Source of the DNA: Malus domestica
Taxonomy: Eukaryota > Streptophyta > Magnoliopsida > Rosales > Rosaceae
Direction: 5' to 3'
Length of the DNA: 64,000 nucleotides
Assembly: GCF_042453785.1 (NCBI RefSeq)
Contig: NC_091673.1
Span: 17,269,501-17,333,500, forward strand
The notes under the pieces are model-generated. The model did not search any database. It was not told the origin of the DNA and saw only the letters and a program-made list of their open reading frames with translations. Both the position numbers and the translations under genes were made by a program. Below are positions 24,603-38,066 of this stretch, piece after piece (the first letter of the stretch is position 1; each line of letters begins with the position of its first letter).

Positions 24603-24950
24603 ATAATGGAAGTTGATTTTGTGATAAAAAAAACCTTAAATATTTAATAATAATTAAATAAAAATCAAAGGGTTTAGTCAAGAATCATTCGGACAAAGAA
24701 TTACGTGGCAGTCTAGGGTGAAACGCAGCTTCCGAAAATCCCCTTCCCCCACAAAAGCACACTTAACTGGTCACCACGAGACTTATGACATGAGACGCCG
24801 CGCCTACTGCTCACTCCCCACTCTCACACTTTGCCCTTTGCCCTTTTGCCCCCAATTCGCCCTCCCAACTCCCGCGAAATTACCCACCCGCCCAGATCGA
24901 GCTTCTTGTCCTAGACCTCCTCCGCCTCCTCCGGCGGAGAAATTACCGCC

Positions 24951-27900
24951 ATGAACGCCCCCACGACGACGTTTCGCTCCATTCTCGAGAAGCCGCTCAA
25001 TCAGCTCACCGAGGATGACATTTCCCAGCTCACCCGCGAAGACTGCCGCAAATACCTCAAAGAAAAAGGTCCTCCCTTTCTCTCCTCTCTTTTCGCTAAT
25101 TTCCACTTTTGCCCCTCCTCCCCCCATCGCCATGTTTTCCGGCGCGCCTAAAATCACGGGACAGCTCACTCCTCACACTATATTTTATTGTCGAAATTAG
25201 TTAATTAAACGACGAGGATTTCGCCTTTTTTCCGGCAATTTTTTAAAAATGTGGTGACCACGTGTCCGTACAGGAATGCGGCGGCCCTCCTGGAACAAAT
25301 CGCAGGCGATCCAGCAGGTTATTTCGCTCAAGGCGCTGCTGGAGCCCAACGACGATTCCGGCGCCGGAGCTCTCAGAAAGATTGTCGTTTTGCCTCATAC
25401 GACCACCGCCACCACCCAGCGCGTCAGTACTTTCGTATGTGCTTGTTTCCCGAGAAATTCAAAACGGGAGAGAAAATTACAGTAATCTTTTCCTTTATGT
25501 TTACCACTTGTTTGATTGCAAGTTCTCTGTGTACAGGCGGCTTCGAATTCCGCTGATTCAGCTAAGGAAGTGAGCCCCGATGTCCAGGCTTCTGTGTCCG
25601 CTGACGAATTGGCGCCGCATCCGAGAAATGAACCGCCCAAACCAGCTCCCGAGGACCCACCGGTCTATGCGGATACCACGGCCATCAGTCTCAGGTTGAT
25701 CTTCTTCAAAACTCTCTATTGACTTGCTGTAATACACGGACATTAGCTGAATTTTACTGATTTGTGTAGTTTGAGTATGTTAAGCACAATGTGGTAGTGA
25801 AGTGTGCTAAATTAGCTAATTGAAGCAATTTTCAGGATAAAAATTCCTCAAATTATTTGACTTTGGCGTCATAATGTAGGCTTTGTCCTTCGGGAATCCA
25901 TATCGAGTCTAGTATGGTCATTTGAGCTTAGTAGATTGAAGGGGAAATGGGTTTGTGGAAGAGATTTTGAAGTGGATTCTCGTTTTCATGCGTAGCTCGA
26001 ATAGGTGTTAAAGAAGCCCCACATGATAAAGGTGGCACCTGTGTTTACCAATTTGTGTCAGGCTTATCTTTTCTCCATGGGTCATGGCTTATGCTTGGGT
26101 TGATTACATACGTATTAAAGGTTTAACTGAAGTGACGTTGCGGTTAGGATGCATATTCTCTGTGTTCCTTAAGACGGGTATGAAGCCAAAGTAGATTACT
26201 TTGTTTTGTAGAACATTCTACTGCAATATCTTGATTATAAAACTTTGTCATTAACTATTTCAAATGATGCAAATAATTTGCTGTTTCTGCTGAAAGATTG
26301 GAAAGTATGTTTATAATTAAGATGAACGTGTAGGGGTTGGTGAGAACATTGTGTGCAATCACTCATGTGATATATTTATACTACGGTTTTAAAGGAAAGC
26401 ATTTGAAATTGTGGTCGCAGAAATCATTGTACAACTGATGCATCAGTTAGTAAAATGACAATTTTCTACAGCGGCAAGGTGAATGTATATGATGGAGTGC
26501 CACCTGATAAGGTAAATGAAGCTTTCTCTTTGAATGGAGACCATGAGATAAGCCTTCCAATGCAGGGATATATGGATTTGCAGGCACGGGCAATCCTGCA
26601 CCTTGCAGCAGGGCCCAACCATTTGCTTTTGGACAATCAATTTGGTGGTGCTGCAGCAGCAAGATCCTTACATTGCCAATTTCAGACTGCAGGCGATAAA
26701 GATGGCCTTTTCCTTCCTAGTGCAACAATTTCTCAGGCAATGCAAACAGGTATTTCCACAGAAGGATTTCTTAGCTTACATTCTTACTACATTAGTTGGA
26801 ATGTAGTTAGCCGTGTAATTAACATTTAGTTAAAACTGCACATAGTGAATGGAAATGAGATCCAAGGTATGGTTCTAAGCATTGCCTTCTTTCATTCATG
26901 GAACAATGTGATTTCAGTAAATTTAATTTTTTAAAATTCCTCCAAAATTGAGCTTGCTGAAACAAGAAATTTCTATTCAACTTCCTTAATCTTCCTACAG
27001 GTGCCGCACTAAACATAGCTTAGATCTTTGTTCAGTTTTGTGTCTCGATTAATTAGGAGTCAGAGAAAGGATTTTTGCTGTTGTAGTTTCTGATTGATAG
27101 AGACCTTGACAGTCAACAATGTCATAACACCTATCGTAGAGGATTATAGCTTTTCAGTTTCTGTTGGTTATTTAATTGATTTCAGTGGATCAATGGCTAA
27201 TTAATTGATAGATTCAGGTAACTTTACAGAGAAGGTCAGTGAATATACACAGCAGTACTGGGAGAAAGGGAACAACACTCGTGATCCTGGTACATTCAGT
27301 ATTTGAGTACCACTACAGAAGTTTCTTGTGTGATTTGCAAAATTTTATCTCCTATCACTTATCTGGGTGAAAAGTATGCAGTTCTTAAACATAAATATGC
27401 TTATTGTTGCAAGTTATTTTGGTTTCCAAGGCTACACACATTTCAATATCCTAGATTAAAAGAAAAAAAGAAGATATAAATCTGTATGGATGCTAACCAT
27501 ACATTAGTTTCACTGAGTTTGTGGAAGGTCATATTTTCTTATATGTAAAACTGCTAATTAGATTTTCTTTTCTTTTTTTCCCCTCTCCTCGCTGTGTATG
27601 TTTCCCTTAGGAGTATTTGGGAGGAAATTTAATTATTTCATAAAGCTGTAAAGCAAAATATAACACTGAAATCATAGTTGGTGATGCTAATTTGCAGAAG
27701 TGGGGTAACTTTAAGATGTATTATTTTCACAGAAGTATTTTAGTGGAGGGTTAATGCATTTACACTAGTATCACAAGATTCAAATAACAGCCAATTTTGC
27801 TGTCACCTCAGGCCAAAGAAAAGAAACTGCCACTGTTAACTGTTTTGTTGTAACATCTCTAACTCCATCTGTCACTTGCTCCTTTGAAAGACTCATCTCT

Positions 27901-29042
27901 CCTGCTAAGTTCGAATGAGAAACTTTAATTTACGAAGGAAATTAGACTAAAAAAATGCACTCACTACCAATGAACTACTCAAATCACATAAAGCTACTAC
28001 TAAAACATTACAAAGATGCTAAACAAAGGACTTTCAATGACACCTGAAAGTTTCCAAATGTATTGCGTCTAGTCATTTTCAACTCCGTCTATCTGATTTT
28101 TGTAGTGCTATCCTAGCAAATTTAGCCCAAGTTCCATGAATTCTTACAGTTCGTCATCCAAACACACCTTAAATGTACGTTCACTAGTGATACTGCTTAC
28201 CGTCAGTCTGTCACTTTCCTTTCCCATTGCTTGTGCTGCAGTCACTACCTTAACATGACTCCTTTGTTTGCTATTGGATTCTGATGAAAAGGTCTTAGAG
28301 GCTTAACCAGTTAAAGAAGCTTCACTGTTTGCTGTATTAAACTTACTAGTTTGTTTTCCTTGAAACATTTGGTGGTAATTCTTAAGATGCAGAGGGTCAG
28401 GCGAACAGAAAAGTCTCGTTGCAGAGATACCGTGAAAAGCGAAAAGACAGGTACGTACGGGTAGAAACTATTCTTTACTACTACTAAAATCATCTGTTGC
28501 ATATTAAAACTCCCAAGTCCCATTCATTTCCTCCATTTTTTTTGCTCATGTTTCTACTAGGGAAAAATTAAAGATTAAGAAAAATATTGGATCGAATACT
28601 AGCTTGGAGGTTTACTTGAATCGTCAACTCAGGACACATACCTCAAATGGTAATTCAAGTCAGTATGGCACAAGCTCTCCACCCCAACCTGAGCTGCTAC
28701 AGACAGCTGAAAATCAGCCAAGGTTCCGCTGTCTTCCTGTTGACCTAAACGAGAAGGGTGAGCCATAAAGTTCCTCCTTTGTATATTCTATGACATTTGA
28801 TATTCATATTCATAATTCTTTTCAAATTTAACCTTTATAGTTTTGCAACCAAACATAAATTGACTTATCAGGTAGATTGGATGCCGAATTCTGTTATGTG
28901 ATGGTATTTGAAGGATTGCAGTCAGAAATAGATGATCTTATGTGACAATCTTTTGGATTATAAAATATTTACAGGTTGTTTGGTTTTGTTTTGATTTTCC
29001 CGGGCTGGCTGTTATGCAGATATCCTGGAACGCCGGACTTGA
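24951..29042 (+). CDS. TIFY4B: PEAPOD-type TIFY protein (TIFY4)
   Basis: A nuclear transcriptional repressor that limits meristemoid division and so leaf size; family members recruit KIX8/9, NINJA and TOPLESS. Exons: 24951-25068, 25274-25434, 25537-25694, 26421-26511, 26584-26749, 27218-27289, 28387-28450, 28561-28757, 29020-29042. They give 349 aa with every phase closing. The PPD domain is residues 1-60 ('YLKEKGMRRPSWNKSQAIQQ'). The TIFY motif is T159-G164 in 'MTIFYSGKVNVYDGVPPDK'. The divergent Jas-like segment is at about 261-280 ('NRKVSLQRYREKRKDR'), and a DLN EAR-like motif lies at 338-340. The start is the first ATG, opening the conserved N terminus. If the last intron is retained, the protein would end in 'NEKGEP'. 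Paralogue (PPD1 or PPD2) is not decided. Confidence 0.95.
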
Positions 29043-31077
29043 CAATTTCTAGGTCATAAGGAGTTGGGATATGGTTGAGGACCCCTCACCTTAAGTTAGC
29101 GCCATGACATACCTGACAGGATGGGTAAGAAGAAACTAATTTAACCGGCTTCTAGCGACGTGCGTTTTTGTATGATTGGGCTGCTCTGCGACCATGAAGT
29201 TTTTCCAGACTTTAGCCTATCAGGAGGAGGATTCTCAGTTTGGACTGGTATGACTTTGATCAGTTTTGTAATTTGTAGGATCATATTTTCATCATCGGGA
29301 TTTTTCTTTGTCCATGTTATTAGGGTCGAGATGTAGAGCTGCAAGCAGCAATTTCCTTTTTAACTCCCTATGTATGTAATTAGTGTATGCGGTACCATTC
29401 TCTGTGCCGAGAGCTTATTGTACAAGTTGAAGGAGACTCTCTCCTTCAACGTTTTGTATCCATGAAGAAGAGTTCTATGTAATTTACCGTCACTTTGTTT
29501 ATAAGCTAGCCAACTAAAGTTGGCAAAAGTGTGTTGCAATTTGCAGAAAAATCGCGGTCGCGGCTCAGTTGGTGCATCGGAAAAATGTATTACTTTCCGG
29601 CTTACTCTGCAGTTTTTAGGTTTCCACTTTAAAGAGCCTCTTTGGGCAGAGCTTCAATCTAGTTTCCTATAGCTTATATAATGTCATTTGACCACGTTGC
29701 TTATTTCTCAAACAGTGCATGTATTTGGTATCTGTAACATGAGTTTCTAATTAACTATTTTTGGGATACTAAGCTCCGTTGACACGGGTGCTTACATGAA
29801 ATGCGAATTGGAATTATTTTGATTCTCAACCTCTTTTGCGTGTGCTAACACTTGGTTATTGGTGTTATTTTGATTTACCAAATTAATGGTTTATGCAACG
29901 GAGTTAATGAAAAGTGCTAAAATAAGACGCAACAAAACAAAGTATAAGGGATAAAGTGAGATTTTGCTAAGAGTCCATCTGTCATGGCTAAGAACAAGCC
30001 TTGGACTTATGCCAATACAATTTTTCAATGAGAGATGAGTAAAATTTTGGTATCTGAAAAACTGTCACTCGGTGTTGTTATTTCATTTAAATTTTAGCAC
30101 ATGTAGTCTAAAAGGGTTATATAAGTTATGTCACTCACACATGTTATAATATGTACAAGATTATGTATCAATGTTGTGGATAACACGTGCAATTGTAGCT
30201 TCATGTATCGATGGTAGTATCATGTACCTACAAGAATAGGACTTTCATCACAAATTGTCTTTGATGTTTACCAAACTTCTCATCTATCTTTATCTCTCGC
30301 ATTCAGAATCACTCAATGTCGTCCATATTTTGCTAAACACATCAAAGCCGACAGTGGCGGAGCCAAAATTTCATGTGAGAAGGGGCCTCACACAAGTATA
30401 GAAGAAGAAAAAAACAAGGATCAATATTTATAAAATCACTAAAGCAAAACATCATAATATATATTCAAATACTTAAGTGGTCAAAATGTATATATACAGA
30501 GATAATTTTTATCCATTCATAGTAATCAAAATTATTCTCGACGAGTTTTCATATTTTGACATCGTTGCATGATTTCATCCATACTATTGAAAAAGTTATT
30601 AAACTCAATAGAGATAACTACTAAAAAATTTGCAACCCTTAAACTCAAGTAAGAGGTAGGATAGAGTAGAAACAAATAAAAGTGTATAGAGAATAACATG
30701 GTTTTACAACCTTGTCGTTCTTTGTTCAATAATTTGGAAATTTGGAATGGCTAAATGTATGAAATTCAAGACGATTTTGAGATATTATATTTAATTTGGG
30801 ATGAGATCTGTTAGATTAATACTAATCTTATTTTCTCAAGTCGGGATAGACCTAAGACTACCACGTCGAAACGACGACGCGACCTAACAGATTGTCAGAT
30901 TCAATTAACCTGGACAAGGCACAAAATTGCTGTACGCGTAAACATGGGATGGGTATTTTCGTCATTTCTGCCCCTCCTCCGAGCTTCCTTTGAAGACCAC
31001 GCGTGGTCTCAAAGCCACTCCAGATTGTTCCGGAATTGTGTCGACAGCCAAAACGCAGAGCAACATCAGCGGCAGGC
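29043..31077. other. TIFY4 3' UTR and ARD upstream region
   Basis: 29043-29500 probably holds the TIFY4 3' UTR. At 30352 the sequence 'cagtggcggagccaaaattt' resembles the end of a common plant transposon, but no partner end was found. No other gene recognised. Confidence 0.5.
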
Positions 31078-34002
31078 ATGGCTGCCTCCCAAAGGGTACG
31101 CTCCAAATCCCAATTATCTCTCTCCTCGACCTTTCTTGTTTCCCGGATAAAAAAGGAGCTATCTTTTTCCCGGATAAATTTCTTAGAAATTGATTTTAAA
31201 TAATTTGAGAAAGTTGAGGAATTAGAGAGAATTGAAGATATTTCGGAAGTGTATTTTAAGCATCCACAAATCTCATATCTCCTCATAAGATTTTGAGCGA
31301 ATTGAATCAAAATTTTATATGAAATATCTACAAATTAATTAAACTCTATAAAAATCCATTAAAGTCTCTCAAATTCTCAATTGAATACACCCTCCTAAGT
31401 GAGATTTTCTGAATAATTTTCTGTTGTGTTTGTGGATTTTGGTTTAATTATATTTTCTTGTTCAACGATTCAAGCTTATTGCATCATTTGTTGACTATTT
31501 TCTGTTGTTTATGTGTTTCGATTGGATTAATGGGTGATTAAGGTGATTCCAGTAGTAGATTGTATTGAATTTTGAGTTATTACCTATTCATCTTTGTGTG
31601 ATAAGTTGTGGGAATTAAGATATTGCTTGAAAGTAATTTTGTTGAATTGAAGCAATTTTTTTTGGCTATGGCGGCGACCCCGCCATTGGGTTTGTTTTGA
31701 TTGTAAAAATAGTGATTAGAAGGGTTGGAAATGTGATTGTCAAAGAATTAAACAGAGAGGATACACATTAGGTTCAGATGTTTTTGGGACACTTTTTCGG
31801 TTCAATGGCACTGAATCTTGGGGTTTTCTATGCTACGTTCGATGTTATTCTGTTTGTAGGAATAAAGAGGGAAAAGAAAAAACATGCATTTTTGTGATCA
31901 GGATATCGTTCTCATAATGTTGACATATGCAGGATCCTAGAGAAGAAGTCATCCAAGCATGGTACATGGATGATAGTGATGAAGACCAGAGGCTCCCCCA
32001 TCACAAGGAGCCCAAGGAATTTGTATCCCTGGACCAACTTGCCGGTAAGCATTTTTTGGGAAACAAATATGTGTTTAACAGATAATGCTTGTTTTAGATT
32101 TTAAAAATCAATGTATTATAGAAACCTTGAGAGCGACATCTGTAATTGATGAAATAAGATGAACTAGGCTTAGGTGGTATTAATTTATACGAAGCAGACC
32201 AGTAGATGCATTTTTAACCAAATGATGCTAGTTAATGTAAAAGGTAAAATACCAAGCATGCGGAGACGAATCTGGGAAGAGTGCGAAAAGATTTATAAAA
32301 CTCAGGTTTCGCAGGAGATAACTGTTTATAATGTAAAATGTAGTTTGATTCCAGTTGGTTGGGACAATAAGGATGATGATAATTGGTCCAGTATTTAACT
32401 TCCTGTGAGCAATTATGTTTATCTTGCAGAGCTTGGAGTGCTCAGCTGGCATCTAGATGCTGATAACTACGAAACAGATGAGGAGTTGAAGAAGATTCGT
32501 GAAGAACGTGGTTACTCCTACATGGTTTGTCACACTAACTTATGTTTTTCTTTTCTATATTTTTAATTTCATTCTGTCATGTACCTAAACTCTTTAGTTC
32601 ATTATGTCAAGGCACTGATTCACAACAATGTCAAGTTTTGTCCATTGATCACAATTCACCAGTATCTTGTGAAAATGATTGTTTCTTTCGACTATTAGAA
32701 ATGTTGACCCTTTTTGAGTGCACACTTTGGAATGTTTTCAGCCTTTTCCCTCTTCCCGTTTATAGTCCAGATTATGGGAACTGTGGATATGGAAATTCAC
32801 AATAACTCTTTCTGCATGGTTTTACAGTATATTTAACCGGATAATGTTTTCCTCTTGTAGGACTTCTGTGAGGTTTGCCCTGAAAAGCTTCCTAATTATG
32901 AGGAGAAGATAAAAAATTTCTTTGAGGAACATCTTCACACTGATGAGGAAATCCGATATGCTGTGGATGGAAGTGGTAGGATTAGTTATGCTTTATCGCA
33001 GTATGTTATCCCTTCTTTACTCACCTCTTCTGTTTAATGATTGTGTACGTTTTTGTGAAGGTTATTTTGATGTTAGGGACCGCGATGAACGTTGGATTCG
33101 CGTATGGCTGAAAAAGGGGGGAATGATTGTTTTGCCTGCTGGAATTTATCACCGATTCACTTTGGACACAAACAACTACATAAAGGTATTAGTTCATAGC
33201 ACCAAAATGTTCTAAAGACTGCTTTTTGTTTTTTACCCCTTCTCTCTTTTCTCCAGTTAAGTGGAGTCTCATTACGCTTGTATGAAGACACACTTCTACA
33301 TTTTGTGGCACCGACTATTTTTAAAAGCATATTATTTATGGGACGATGATGAGGGTTCAGGATGTGATCTTCCATTATTTGCCTCAATTTTTTTCTTTTG
33401 TAAGAAAACAAGATCTTGTCTCATCTTATGCCTCCCTATCATTCATTGGTGTGTACTTTGTCATCGTGATTTCCCAGTGAACTTGTGACAAAAGACGCCT
33501 AAGTAGTTGAAGCACTGTCACATAACACTAAGGTAGACATCAGCACTTGATATGGCATTTGATGGACTAGTTCACCAAAGTGCATTAATTGTAATGTAGA
33601 TGAGAATAATGAGTTCATGTGCCTTCGAAATGCCAGGCATTACTGTTTTTACGTCTGTGTCTGTGGTGTAGTGTCAATTAAGAAGTCACAATTTACCTTA
33701 TAGTGTTTAATGTATGAACTTTAAGGATGTTCTAAAAAAGCATATGTTTGATGCAGGCAATGCGTCTATTTATTGGCGATCCAGTTTGGACCCCCTTTAA
33801 CCGTCCTCATGATCATCTTCCTGCAAGGTATAGTTCTGTCTTTCTCTACATTTTGGACTTACCTACTTCCATTCATGCATGCGGTAGAATGCCCGATCGG
33901 CTTTGAGTCTTCTCACAAAGGGACCTTTCTTGCAGGGAGGAGTATCTTAAAGCTTTTGTGCACAAGGAAACTGGTGACCATGCAGTTAACGCTGCGGCAT
34001 AG
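31078..34002 (+). CDS. ARD: Acireductone dioxygenase (ARD), methionine salvage
   Basis: A cupin metalloenzyme that oxidises 1,2-dihydroxy-3-keto-5-methylthiopentene. The Fe form gives the methionine precursor 2-keto-4-methylthiobutyrate plus formate; the Ni form gives methylthiopropionate, CO and formate. Exons: 31078-31095, 31933-32044, 32430-32524, 32861-32975, 33061-33185, 33757-33827, 33936-34002. They give 200 aa, normal for the family, with phases closing. Metal ligands His99, His101 and Glu105 ('[12 protein letters not shown]') and His144 ('PAGIYHRF') keep the family spacing. 'MDFCEVCP' and '[16 protein letters not shown]' are also typical. The first exon encodes only MAASQR, so automated annotation could miss it. 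Confidence 0.96.
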
Positions 34003-36179
34003 AATCTGGCGTTTGCTTCTAAATGTGGGGTTTACAAATAACGAAATATGGTATTGGCTATGAAAAAGTTACACATGGTTGTATTGTCTGGGATGTAAGC
34101 TGTGGCTTAAGAGTGTTGTGTGATGCTTGTTAAGTTGTGTTGTAGTAGTAGCATGGCCTTTCCGTAAACTTGAATAATTCCGAGTATCTTACGAGATGTT
34201 CTTTATGTATGATACATAACCTCTCCTCTGTAAACATTTAATAATTATATAGTTCGATTGTATTATATTGTGAGTGTTTATGGTTCCAGCGTAACCTTAC
34301 ATCCCTGGCATGCTAGAAGTAGGTGACGGCTCCTTTTTGTTTCTGGTTCAGCCCAACACCTCATTCAGATTTGGAAGCTATGACATATACTTGCGTTGTG
34401 GTTTACAATGTTTTCGATGATGTAGCCAAACTCGCAACATTGGAGAAACTTTTTCGTGTGATGGTTAAATTGTCGCATGATGTTATTAGTTCACATACTA
34501 TAAAGGTGGATGGCAAATTAATATGTTAGACACAATATAATAGATTGATAATATTACGTGACTGTGTGATGGTTGCGTAGAAAAAACTTTTTGTCATTTT
34601 GAGTGGTTCTAGGCTGCCTAGCCGAAGCCCAAAACAACAAAAGCTTTCTTTTGGGGCTTTCTACCGAGTTAAAATAGGATGGATTAGAACTGGTAAATAC
34701 TTGACATGCAAATTGAAATGATCCAAAACATGGGTTGAATACTATCCTTTTGATTTAGCTTCTTCCAAATGCTTATAGAAGTTGAGGAGGCTTTCACTTG
34801 GTTTCGATACTGCAGAGGAGTTGGAAACTAGAGGAATGTACGATTAATGAGCTTGTAAATCAAGTAATTACGAGTATTTTCTGATGCACGTGATGTCACT
34901 TTCTCTCCAGTGTTGCACTTGCAAAGAAAATTCGGATTTGAATTGCGCTTGACTTTAGAATCGATCCAAACGCAACTTGATTACTATTCCTAGTTGTCAA
35001 TTATGACTTTTTTGGTTTTGTTTCTGTCTAGCAATTTCCCGAGTGTTCGTATTTCTTGAGTGAGATTAGGTGATGACAAAGAACCGGATATCACATTATG
35101 GTTACCGGATCCAGGTGCAATAATTCAAGACCAAATTTGATTCTTATTAAAGTTAGATAATGGACCCCCTAATCGCACTTTTCAGTCCTAATCTGCTTTT
35201 TTGAAATTATATTTCTGTCGTCTATATTCCATGCAGTTCTACACTCATCTTATAGCCCCTTAAAATATTACTTATTTTAAGCACTTGTTTAATCACAATT
35301 GGTCTCCTAAACTGTTTATTTTATTGTGTTTTAACTTTTACGTGAATAATTTTCAACTCGGAGCAGCAGAAATTCCAAGTTGCAATGAAACCTTCACCAT
35401 CTCTTTCAACCCAATTACAATTTACACGTCGGCTGTTTTTGCACTTCGTAAAGTTTACTCTATATTTATGTTTAAGTTCACTCATCAAAACTCAACTAAA
35501 TGGTTCATTTGTTAGCGGTGACTTTGACGTGATCTTGATTGTTAATGATAGTTTTCTTGTGATCTCGCTTGTTTGTAATATGCTTTATGAAAAAAAGTTG
35601 GCCTTTAATATCAAGTGTTCATGTACACATGTATAATGGGTTCCAGTTATAGGGTTATACCAAAATACCCACCTGTTTCCTTCGATTTGTGGCAGCTATT
35701 GCTATGGTGTGCTTTGGAGGAGTTTGGGGTTCTGTTTTGGGGTCCTGTTGTTACTCTGTTTTCATCCAGCTTTGGGACTATAGTTATGTTGCTTTCCGAT
35801 GGTTGCGGGGGCTGTTCGTTTGGTAAGCGGGTTGACGACGGAGGTGGGAAGCTGTTAGGGCTTACTTTGATGTTTTTCCTGTTCAAGCCTCAAAACTATG
35901 TTTTGGGTTGTTGGGTTACTATGGAGGTCCATCTTTTTGTTTGTGTGTTTCTTGTATTTGGGTCTTCTTTCATGTAATCTATTGTGTTATAAATAAAATA
36001 AACCTTTGTCCTAAAAAATTTAAAAAAAAAAAAACCCATTTTTATTGGTAAAATAGGAGGACCAACGAAATCAAATCCACAAATATTTTTTTATCAAGAT
36101 AAATCCCACAGCTTGTTCTCCAACCTTCTAATTTTAAATTCATAAAGTACAATCATACTATTGTTTGAAAACTTTTCTG
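34003..36179. other. Intergenic, downstream of ARD
   Basis: Contains the ARD 3' UTR. 35640-36035 is a G/T-rich stretch with an open frame (35615-35977, 120 codons, no domain), followed by 'aataaaataaa' and an A-run at about 36018-36032. This could be a polyadenylated retroposed fragment, but no target duplication was found. Confidence 0.45.
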
Positions 36180-36188
36180 TTATTTAAA

Positions 36189-36676
36189 GGTTTATTAATT
36201 AATTTGTCCCCTAAAACTGATATTTGTCTCATTTTTTAAAATTGTTATTTTTGTCTCATTTGATCTTAATTTGCTCAATTTTAGTCCATTTCGTTAAATA
36301 GAATTAAATTAAAGGATAGTGCAAACATTTCAATTTTGACACAATTTTTTTTGCCAACCTGCCCACTAAAACAATCTCAATTCATTTTTTTTTTTGCTGA
36401 TTGGTTCGAGCTGTAGCTATAGACATTGAATTCAATGAGTAGCTTAAATTAAATTTTGAAACACAATCCATTATTTGCTTCTCTCCTAACCCATGACTCG
36501 CATAGCCCAAAAAAAAAATTATATTACCATTTTACTAACATTTATTTTAACGTCTATTTGACAGAATGGATAACAATACGGTGAACTAAAACTAAATCTA
36601 AATGGGACAAAAATAACAATTGCAAATGGCATAGAGAGACAAAACTAATTCCAGAAGGAAAACTAATTGATGAACC
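36189..36676. mobile_element. Mutator-like non-autonomous element, 488 bp
   Basis: Inverted termini ('ggtttattaattaatttgtc' left; complement of 'ggttcatcaattagttttcc' right) and matching subterminal 'gttatttttgtc(t/c)cattt' blocks. The flanking 9-mers 'ttatttaaa' (36180-36188) and 'ttacttaaa' (36677-36685) differ at one base, consistent with an aged 9-bp duplication. Non-coding. Confidence 0.7.
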
Positions 36677-37678
36677 TTACTTAAATGCTAGCTCCGTACC
36701 ACTCTCTTTATCATTGGCTATGATAAAATCTAACGTGCCAAATGGCCTTCCCAAAGGGGAAAGAACATTAGCACTTGGGACGGATTAAAATATCTTAAAT
36801 TATGACTGCCATTTTTCATTGAAAATGCTCTAGATAATGTATTCTTTATAAAGTGAGGTTCACAAATAGTAATCCAACTTGAGCGGATTCAACTTGAAAT
36901 TTGATCCCCTACAATGGCTTAAAGAGAGGACTGTTGAAACTTACTAGAGTGATTAAAGTAATAAGTAGGAGTAAGTTAGGTTCAGGGTTTGAAATCTTTT
37001 TAGATGATTGAGTTTGTGTTGTTATACCATCAATCTGAAAAAGTTTTGTGTTAAGCTTGAACTAGTAGTTCAACCTTTTCGTCTTGAATCAATAGCTAGC
37101 TATAGAGTACGTTGAACCTAAACCATACATTCATATGAAAATAAACTTAATCTACAACTTTATGTTATTAGATTATATGATGAAAAAAGATTTTCGACCA
37201 TATTATAATAAGTATTAGACAAGAAAAAATATTTGTCAGGTTTAATTTTTGACTTTTGAGTTATGTGATAATTCAGACAACAATGCTGAAAAATAATTTC
37301 AAGCATTGAGCTTGAGTGTATTCAAACTCCAATTCATTTGAGCTCAAATCAAATCAAATCAATTCGATTCAAATCTTTTATTAGTAAGGAAAAGAAAAAT
37401 CGAACTCAATTAAGCTCCTGATATCGCTTCCTTTTGGATTCGAATCCTTACTGGTTAAACCCTCCTTTACTTGCATCCCTACTCATTGCATAACATTAGT
37501 GGTCATTTCATGAGTGAGGAAGAAATTTGGCAAAAAAAATAAATAAATCAAAAGAGTTCATGTATGACATCTATCATTGTTCTTCATCCGATCCAACAAA
37601 TCTTTGTCTCGCCAAAAAGAAAAAAGAAAAAAGAAAAAGGGAAGAAATGGGAAAAAAGCAAAAAGGCACTACTACCCC

Positions 37679-37690
37679 TTATTTATAAAT
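37679..37690 (+). promoter_or_regulatory. Candidate TATA box of the HSF gene
   Basis: 'ttatttataaat' lies about 380 bp before the HSF start codon and upstream of the CT-rich leader. Based on motif and position only. Confidence 0.3.
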
Positions 37691-37822
37691 TTTTGGGTAC
37701 CCCTAACTCCCAACTCTCCCAGTTGCCTGTTGTCTTAAAACCAAAAAACCCAGCTGCCTTCTTGTTTCTTAAGCTCCCAGTCTCTTGGGCTTCTTCGTCT
37801 CCATAGCAACAAGATAGCTTTA

Positions 37823-37844
37823 TCTCTCTCTCTCTCTCTCTCTC
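37823..37844. repeat. (TC)11 microsatellite in HSF leader
   Basis: Uninterrupted dinucleotide run in the probable 5' UTR of the HSF gene. Confidence 0.9.
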
Positions 37845-38066
37845 ACAACCATTTCTCTGTATTTTTTTTCAAAGTTTACTATACTAATATTTCTTTGTTA
37901 TAATAATATTTCTACCTGCATTCCCAAAACCCATTTGAACAAACACTCCAGTCTCCATTGCCACCAGAAAGTTCAATTTTTTTGTCACAAAAAAAAAAAA
38001 AAAGAACAAAAAGACAGCAACCGAGGTCTGTAATTAGTAACTGAAGTTTACTATACATACAAACAA

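Larger units (their letters stand above)
36686..38066. other. Upstream region of the HSF gene
   Basis: AT-rich sequence, then a likely promoter and 5' UTR with (TC)11 at 37823-37844. No heat-shock element array could be confidently read. No other gene recognised. Confidence 0.45.

Noticed and set aside
24804..25169. Minus-strand open frame with Gly-rich stretch
   Set aside because: Antisense shadow of the GC-rich first exon of TIFY4.
30352..30400. End of a transposon beginning cagtggcggagcca
   Set aside because: Only one terminus is recognisable; no inverted partner or target duplication was found.
30858..31310. 150-codon open frame on the minus strand
   Set aside because: It overlaps the first exon and promoter of ARD in antisense, shows no domain and has no splice or family support.
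35640..36035. Retroposed transcript with poly(A)
   Set aside because: There is a polyadenylation-like signal and an A-run, but no target duplication and no identifiable parent gene.
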